A stretch of 33,863 nucleotides of DNA from an uncultured Lachnospiraceae bacterium (GTDB lineage Bacteria; Bacillota; Clostridia; Lachnospirales; Lachnospiraceae), in NCBI GenBank assembly GCA_949742505.1, contig CATJPU010000296.1:1-33863 (forward strand). The letters run 5' to 3'. The notes under the pieces are model-generated. The model had not been told where the DNA came from, searched no databases, and saw nothing but the letters and a program-made list of their open reading frames with translations. The translations under genes and the position numbers were made by a program. Numbering within the stretch: the stretch's first letter is position 1; every line of letters begins with the position of its first letter. Shown here one piece after another: positions 28,415-33,863 of this stretch.

Positions 28415-29290
28415 TCAGTAATATTTTTCATTGGTGAGAATTCCCTCGTACTGTTTCTTATGAAACCGTTTGGTAAATAGCTTGCATTTGCACAGGAATA
28501 TGTAGTAGACATTTAATCCGCATCCGCGCAATGTCTCAAAATTACCCTGTCCCTTTGAGATGAGCAGGTCTGCATTGTGAATAATCCGGGAGGCCTCTTC
28601 AGAAATCTTAGGCAGAAATGTTCCGGTGATGCCGGTTCCGTTTCCGGTTACCCGCGCGATATCAGTCAGCCCTGTTTGAATAGCGTCTTCCATCGTAGCG
28701 TCATTTAAGGCCGGCATTCCCCGGACGATAATATCTACCTGAATATCCGGGAACTGGGACTGAATAGCCCGGATTAACAGCTTGTCCAGAACGACCTCCC
28801 CGCAATTATCGGTGATATAGGTAAGGGTCCTGGCGTTTTCCAAATCCGTATACAATTCCAGGAAGATGTGTTCGTCAATTTCCTGATTAGGGGCTCCTGA
28901 TAATAATTCAAATAATTTGTCGCTGTCTACGTTGTCAAGCGCGCCGAAGTCAATATAATTTCCGATCATTACATACTGTATGGCCCGCTTAATGGGATTG
29001 TCCGAAGACTTGATATCGGCGGATATTTTAGCCTCCTGCTCCAGCATCAGTCTGTTAAAAGATTGCTTAATCTCTGTGAAATCGAAGGAATAACCGAACA
29101 TTTCTTTCTGAAGATTCAGGATATAGTCTGTCACAACGGGAGCGCCTTCTTCGGGTTTGGCGGATGACAGGATGGTGAAAATCCGTCTCATGTACTCCAT
29201 TCGTTCTGTTTCGGAGGCAGTCTCCGGGTAATCTCCTAAAAATTTGTTAGCCATGCACTTGAGGCATTCAGAATTCCATCTTGTAGTCAT
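28415..29290 (-). CDS. DUF89 family protein (ARMT1-like phosphatase fold)
   Basis: RWNSECLKCMANKFL, YITDNCGEVVLDKLLI, IIVRGMPALNDATMEDA, ADLLISKGQGNFETL motifs. Confidence 0.88.
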   Translation of the reverse strand: MTTRWNSECLKCMANKFLGDYPETASETERMEYMRRIFTILSSAKPEEGAPVVTDYILNLQKEMFGYSFDFTEIKQSFNRLMLEQEAKISADIKSSDNPIKRAIQYVMIGNYIDFGALDNVDSDKLFELLSGAPNQEIDEHIFLELYTDLENARTLTYITDNCGEVVLDKLLIRAIQSQFPDIQVDIIVRGMPALNDATMEDAIQTGLTDIARVTGNGTGITGTFLPKISEEASRIIHNADLLISKGQGNFETLRGCGLNVYYIFLCKCKLFTKRFHKKQYEGILTNEKYY

Positions 29291-29420
29291 ATTTCTTCTC
29301 CTTATCGAAAATTATAAATCGTTCTGTGTCTGCTATAGTATGGTTTGCACAGGCAGGCAATAATTATGAAATATTTATTTTTGGCTTTTGGTTTTGGCAT
29401 CTATCTATTATACTATACCA

Positions 29421-29443
29421 TATTGGACATTGGTCGTCCAATA
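29421..29443. promoter_or_regulatory. Candidate operator upstream of the ABC exporter pair
   Basis: Perfect 8-bp inverted repeat TATTGGAC (29421-29428) / GTCCAATA (29436-29443) with 7-bp spacer, just after TATACT. Confidence 0.5.
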
Positions 29444-29489
29444 ATATAGGGGAATGTCTGAACAATATAGATTACAGAGGTGAGGAAGA

Positions 29490-31256
29490 ATGCCGGAGAG
29501 AAGAAAAGGCCGTTTTGGTTTAATCTTACGATTTTCAAGAGAAGCGAAGAGATATTTTTTCATTGTACTGGCGGCGTCCTTTGTATCTACGGTTCTCAAT
29601 GCGCTGATTCCAAAGATTTTCAGCTTTACCATAGACGAGGTGCTGGCGCCGGGAGGAATCTCGTATTTAAAGGAGCATTTGTGGATATTGTCGCTTCTGG
29701 TTGCCGGGATAGCGCTGGTTAATGGGGCTGCCATTTATTTATATCGGAGCAATACGGCAAAGGCGGGAGAGACCTTCGCGAAGAATATGAGGGACATGCT
29801 GTTTTTTCATGTGCAGCGTTTGCCGATGAGCTGGCACAGTAAGAATCAGACAGGGGATATTATCCAGCGGTGTACGACGGATGTGGAGACGATTCGGAAT
29901 TTTGTGGTGACGCAGGTGTTAGAGGTATTTCGGACAGTATTTCTGCTGGCAGTTTCTCTGGGAATGATGTTTTCTATGAACCGGAAACTGACGCTGGTTG
30001 CGCTGGCATTTATTCCAATTGTAATGGCATACTCAGGAGTCTTTTACCAATTGATTGCAAGGAATTTTACCAATGCAGACGAGGCGGAAGGGGAGCTGTC
30101 TACGGTAGTGCAGGAAAATGCCACCGGGGTCCGGGTAGTGCGTGCATTCGGCAGGGAAAGATTTGAAATCGACAGGTTTGACGAGAAGAATCATGTATTT
30201 GCCAGGCTTTGGATTAAGCTGGGAACGCTGTCGGGGCTGTACTGGGGAGTGGGAGAGCTGATTACGGGATTTCAGGTTATCTTTATTATTACCCTTGGAG
30301 CGATAGAAGCGGTACATGGGAATATTACCGCGGGAGAATTTATTGCCTTTGCTTCGTATAATACGACGCTGGTGTGGCCGGTGAGAAGTCTGGGACGTAT
30401 CCTGTCAGAGATGAGCAAGGCGGGCGTGTCCTTTGACCGGGTGAATTTTATTTTGGATTCGGCTGAGGAGGATATGTCAGAAGCGGGAAAAGAGCCGGAG
30501 CATATGGACATTGCTTTTGAGCATGTGACCTTCGGATATGAAGAAGGAGGTAAGGTTCTGGAGGATGTGTGCGTTCACATTCCGGAGGGAGCGACTTATG
30601 GAATTTTAGGAGGGACCGGGAGCGGCAAGTCCACTCTGGTGCATCTTCTGGACCGGCTCTATGATCTTGAGGAAGGGAACATATTTATTGGAGGAGCGGA
30701 TATTCGCGAGATTTCCAGAGGGTGGCTGCGGGAACATATCGGCATCGTGCTTCAGGAACCCTTTCTTTTTTCCAGGACCATTCGCGAAAATATTGCCGCC
30801 GCGAACCCTTCCGCTTCGATGGAGGAAATCCGGGAGGCGGCGCGGATTGCCTGCGTGGATGACGCGATTATGGGATTCCCCGACGGTTATGAGACGATGG
30901 TGGGAGAGCGCGGGGTTACCTTATCCGGCGGTCAGCGCCAGAGGGTGGCCATTGCCAGAATGCTGCTTGCGAAAGCGCCTATTATGGTATTTGACGATTC
31001 TCTGTCAGCGGTGGACGCCCAGACTGACTCCCGAATCCGAAAGGCGCTGAAAGAGAAAATGAAGGATGCCACAGTAATTTTGATTTCCCACCGGATTACA
31101 ACCCTGATGGAAGCGGACCGGATTCTGGTGCTGAATCATGGAAAGGCAGAGGAAATGGGAACCCACCGGGAGCTGATTCATAACGGAGGAATATATCAGA
31201 AAATCTATGAGATACAGATGAATCGTGATGACAGACGGCTGCTGGAGGAAGGATGA
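29490..31256 (+). CDS. ABC exporter (fused TM + ATPase), first of a probable heterodimer
   Basis: ABC TM domain; Walker A GGTGSGKS, signature LSGGQRQRVAIARMLL, Walker B IMVFDDSLSAVD. Confidence 0.95.
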   Translation: MPERRKGRFGLILRFSREAKRYFFIVLAASFVSTVLNALIPKIFSFTIDEVLAPGGISYLKEHLWILSLLVAGIALVNGAAIYLYRSNTAKAGETFAKNMRDMLFFHVQRLPMSWHSKNQTGDIIQRCTTDVETIRNFVVTQVLEVFRTVFLLAVSLGMMFSMNRKLTLVALAFIPIVMAYSGVFYQLIARNFTNADEAEGELSTVVQENATGVRVVRAFGRERFEIDRFDEKNHVFARLWIKLGTLSGLYWGVGELITGFQVIFIITLGAIEAVHGNITAGEFIAFASYNTTLVWPVRSLGRILSEMSKAGVSFDRVNFILDSAEEDMSEAGKEPEHMDIAFEHVTFGYEEGGKVLEDVCVHIPEGATYGILGGTGSGKSTLVHLLDRLYDLEEGNIFIGGADIREISRGWLREHIGIVLQEPFLFSRTIRENIAAANPSASMEEIREAARIACVDDAIMGFPDGYETMVGERGVTLSGGQRQRVAIARMLLAKAPIMVFDDSLSAVDAQTDSRIRKALKEKMKDATVILISHRITTLMEADRILVLNHGKAEEMGTHRELIHNGGIYQKIYEIQMNRDDRRLLEEG

Positions 31257-31353
31257 TGAGACGGGATTTTGCTGCTTGTGCGGCAGGCAGCTCCCGATCG
31301 AACAGGCAGAAATTTTGCATCTGCAGCAGGAGCGGGGCTTAAAGGAGGGATGA
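31228..31353 (+). CDS. Small ORF between the ABC exporters (41 aa, CCLC motif)
   Basis: ATG 31228 to TGA 31351-31353: MTDGCWRKDDETGFCCLCGRQLPIEQAEILHLQQERGLKEG; overlaps the end of the first exporter. Confidence 0.25.
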   Translation: MTDGCWRKDDETGFCCLCGRQLPIEQAEILHLQQERGLKEG

Positions 31354-31356
31354 GAA

Positions 31357-33186
31357 ATGGAGAACAGGAAGGAAAAAGAGATGGAACAGAAGAATTTCAG
31401 CCTGTCTATATGGAAGAAGATGCTGCCCTTCTTCCGGCCTTATTATCATTATTTTGCAACCACAGTCAGCTTAAATGTGCTGCTGGTACTGATGGACGCA
31501 GGGGTTCCTTTGTTTCAGAGCTATGCCATCGACCATTTTATTGTGCCGGGGAGCCTGAAGGGGATCGGCCGGTTTGCCGTTATTTACGGGCTCGCGATTA
31601 TCGTGCAGACGGTGAGTCTGTTTTTCAGCGTGCGCGCGGCGATTCATATTGAGATGAATGTAGGGAAGGATTTGAAACGGGCGCAATTTGTTCATCTGCA
31701 GAAGCTTTCTTTTTCCTATTATAATACGACTCCGGTGGGGTATATTCACGCCAGAGTTATGAGCGATACCCTTAAGATTGCGACAGTGCTTGCCTGGGGG
31801 TTGGTGGACATGTTCTGGGCCTTCGCCTATGTGGCCGGCGTGTTTGGGATTATGTTTGTGCTGAACTGGCGTTTGGCATTGATTGTGCTGCTGGTGGTTC
31901 CGCTGATCGCACTTCTTACGTCTTTTTTTCAGAAGCGGATGCTGCTTTGGAATCGGAAAATCAGGGAAACCAATTCTGAGATTACGGGAGCCTTTAACGA
32001 AGGGATTACCGGAGTACAGACCAGCAAGACGCTGGTTATGGAAGGGTTAAATGATAAGGCGTTCCGGGAGATTACCGGCCGGATGAAAGAAAGTTCTATG
32101 ACCCTTGCGAAGCTGACTGCTGTTTACATGCCGCTGATTCTATTTTTCAGCTCTATGGTAACGGCGTTTGTGCTGGCGAGAGGCGGGTACTTTGTACAGA
32201 ACCAGTTGATTGCGCTGGGGACGCTGTCTGTGTTCTTATCGTATGCAGTGGGAATCTTTGAGCCGATTCAGCAGCTTGCAAGGCTGTTGTCAGATCTGAT
32301 ATCCTGTCAGGCAAATATTGAGCGGGTGACGGATTTGCTGGAACAGGAACCGAATATTACGGATTCACCGGAAGTGCGGGAGAGATACGGCGATTCCATG
32401 CATCCGAAAAAGGAAAACTGGGAGCCGATAAAAGGAGATATTGAATTTCGGGATGTGACGTTTTGCTATCCAGATGGAAAGGAAAATGTGCTGGAGCATT
32501 TTAATCTGAAGATTCCGGCGGGAACTACGGTGGCGATTGTGGGGGATACCGGCGCCGGTAAATCGACGATTGTCAATCTGGCGGGGCGGTTCTTTGAACC
32601 CACCGAAGGGAAGATTCTCATTGACGGCAGAGATTACAGGGAGCGTTCCCAACTCTGGCTTCACAGCCAGATTGGCTATGTGCTGCAGAATCCCCATCTT
32701 TTTTCCGGAACAATTCGGGAGAATATCCGGTACGGAAGATTGGAGGCGACGGATGCGGAGGTAGAGGAGGCCGCCAGACGTGTATCGGCTGACCAGGTGA
32801 TTTCCCGGCTGGAAAGGGGGTATGATACAGACGTAGGCGAAGGCGGCAACCGGCTGTCGACAGGGGAAAAGCAGCTCATTTCATTTGCCAGGGCGATTCT
32901 TGCGAAGCCGGCTATTTTCGTACTGGATGAGGCTACGTCCTCCATAGATACTTGGACGGAGCAGTTGATTCAGAAGGCAATCGATCTGCTGCTTGAGGGG
33001 CATACTTCATTTATGATTGCGCATCGGCTGTCTACAGTGAGAAATGCAGATATGATTCTGGTGATGAAGGATGGGAAGATTGTTGAGCAGGGGAATCACA
33101 GAGAACTGATTCGGAAGAAAGGGCAGTATTACCAGTTATATTCGAAGCAGTTTGAGGAAGAGCGGATGCTGGAGGTATTTCGATGA
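31357..33186 (+). CDS. ABC exporter (fused TM + ATPase), second of a probable heterodimer
   Basis: Walker A GDTGAGKS, signature LSTGEKQLISFARAIL, Walker B IFVLDEATSSID. Confidence 0.95.
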   Translation: MENRKEKEMEQKNFSLSIWKKMLPFFRPYYHYFATTVSLNVLLVLMDAGVPLFQSYAIDHFIVPGSLKGIGRFAVIYGLAIIVQTVSLFFSVRAAIHIEMNVGKDLKRAQFVHLQKLSFSYYNTTPVGYIHARVMSDTLKIATVLAWGLVDMFWAFAYVAGVFGIMFVLNWRLALIVLLVVPLIALLTSFFQKRMLLWNRKIRETNSEITGAFNEGITGVQTSKTLVMEGLNDKAFREITGRMKESSMTLAKLTAVYMPLILFFSSMVTAFVLARGGYFVQNQLIALGTLSVFLSYAVGIFEPIQQLARLLSDLISCQANIERVTDLLEQEPNITDSPEVRERYGDSMHPKKENWEPIKGDIEFRDVTFCYPDGKENVLEHFNLKIPAGTTVAIVGDTGAGKSTIVNLAGRFFEPTEGKILIDGRDYRERSQLWLHSQIGYVLQNPHLFSGTIRENIRYGRLEATDAEVEEAARRVSADQVISRLERGYDTDVGEGGNRLSTGEKQLISFARAILAKPAIFVLDEATSSIDTWTEQLIQKAIDLLLEGHTSFMIAHRLSTVRNADMILVMKDGKIVEQGNHRELIRKKGQYYQLYSKQFEEERMLEVFR

Positions 33187-33264
33187 CTTGCAGTCATTGC
33201 TGTTTGCTTCACTTCCTTAATAATCGCTATTATGAAATAACGATCTGCCGCTATATCATGAACG

Positions 33265-33296
33265 CCGCCGGGTGAAAAGACCCCGCGGCGGTTTTG
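33265..33296 (+). terminator. Rho-independent terminator-like hairpin
   Basis: CCGCCGGGT ... ACCCCGCGGCGG then TTTTG. Confidence 0.55.
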
Positions 33297-33472
33297 CCGG
33301 AGCGTATCGGCAACTATTGCGTAGGCCCATGTCATGTTATATCCAGTTCTTCCGTAATTGTCCATTCAGCTACCTACTAAACTGTACATGAACATATCCG
33401 GTGTCGGCGGCTGTGAAGTGTTTGGCTGCAAATCGGACGTCCTCCTTTAATGAAATTGGCGAAAAGTAAAAA

Positions 33473-33505
33473 AGAGAAAGCGTATGTTACTCATGCGCTT
33501 TCTCT
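33473..33505. terminator. Hairpin, likely terminator
   Basis: Perfect 10-bp arms AGAGAAAGCG (33473-33482) / CGCTTTCTCT (33496-33505), A-rich before and pyrimidine-rich after. Confidence 0.5.
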
Positions 33506-33702
33506 CTCTGTCTCTCTTTACACTTTCCTGAAATCTAGTATAGAGTATTTGGTGAAAATAGTCAATATTCAGATGGATAAAGTAGAGAAATATATAAATA
33601 TTGTATGAAGGTCTGCCTGACAGTGATATGGATATTATGTCTATATTTAGAGGGATGGGGGCAAATAATTGTGCAAAGCAATGAAAATTATAGTGCAAAG
33701 GT

Positions 33703-33731
33703 TTGACAAGCGTAACCGAAAAGGGTATACT
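33703..33731 (+). promoter_or_regulatory. Promoter upstream of HPr
   Basis: TTGACA (33703-33708), 17-bp spacer, TATACT (33726-33731). Confidence 0.7.
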
Positions 33732-33812
33732 TAATAGTATCAGTGTGTATAGTTATGACTGGGACTTTACACAGAATATTAAGCAAATATAACAATAAGG
33801 GAGGAAGATATC

Positions 33813-33863
33813 ATGGTATCTCAAAAAGTAACAATCTCAAATCCTACAGGAATTCACGCTAGA
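33813..33863 (+). CDS. ptsH: HPr family phosphocarrier protein, 5' part only
   Basis: MVSQKVTISNPTGIHAR contains the GIHAR phospho-His motif; GGGAGG RBS upstream. Confidence 0.85.
   Translation, partial: MVSQKVTISNPTGIHAR

Overview
This 33.9-kb window looks chromosomal and comes from an anaerobic Firmicute, probably Lachnospiraceae-like (inferred from gene content and codon usage). Nearly all genes are on the + strand. Left to right: (i) the 3' end of a ribose-type sugar ABC permease, a sugar-binding protein broken by an in-frame TGA, a glycyl radical enzyme (GRE), its radical-SAM activase and an FGGY kinase, together a candidate anaerobic sugar/polyol pathway; (ii) an uncharacterised 545-569 aa protein with a C-terminal membrane anchor; (iii) an OmpR-type two-component system, a VTC-like polyphosphate polymerase-domain protein, a DUF4956 membrane protein and a carbohydrate-binding-domain lipoprotein with an apparent out-of-frame internal deletion; (iv) a full FASII operon fabH-acpP-fabK-fabD-fabG-fabF-accB-fabZ-accC-accDA (fused), followed by a MarR/FabT-like regulator; (v) purine nucleoside phosphorylase, a rubredoxin/glutamate-synthase fusion, a probable small selenoprotein hidden by an in-frame TGA with a SECIS-like hairpin, a MATE transporter and a DUF89 protein (- strand); (vi) a pair of ABC exporters and the start of HPr. 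The most interesting items are the unannotated selenoprotein candidate (26689-27021), the GRE sugar operon, a MITE-like palindromic element inserted in the loop of a terminator-like hairpin between the GRE and its activase, the palindromic operators at the fab promoter, and the structured leader and diverged repeats around the MarR gene. No CRISPR array, rRNA or tRNA was recognised.
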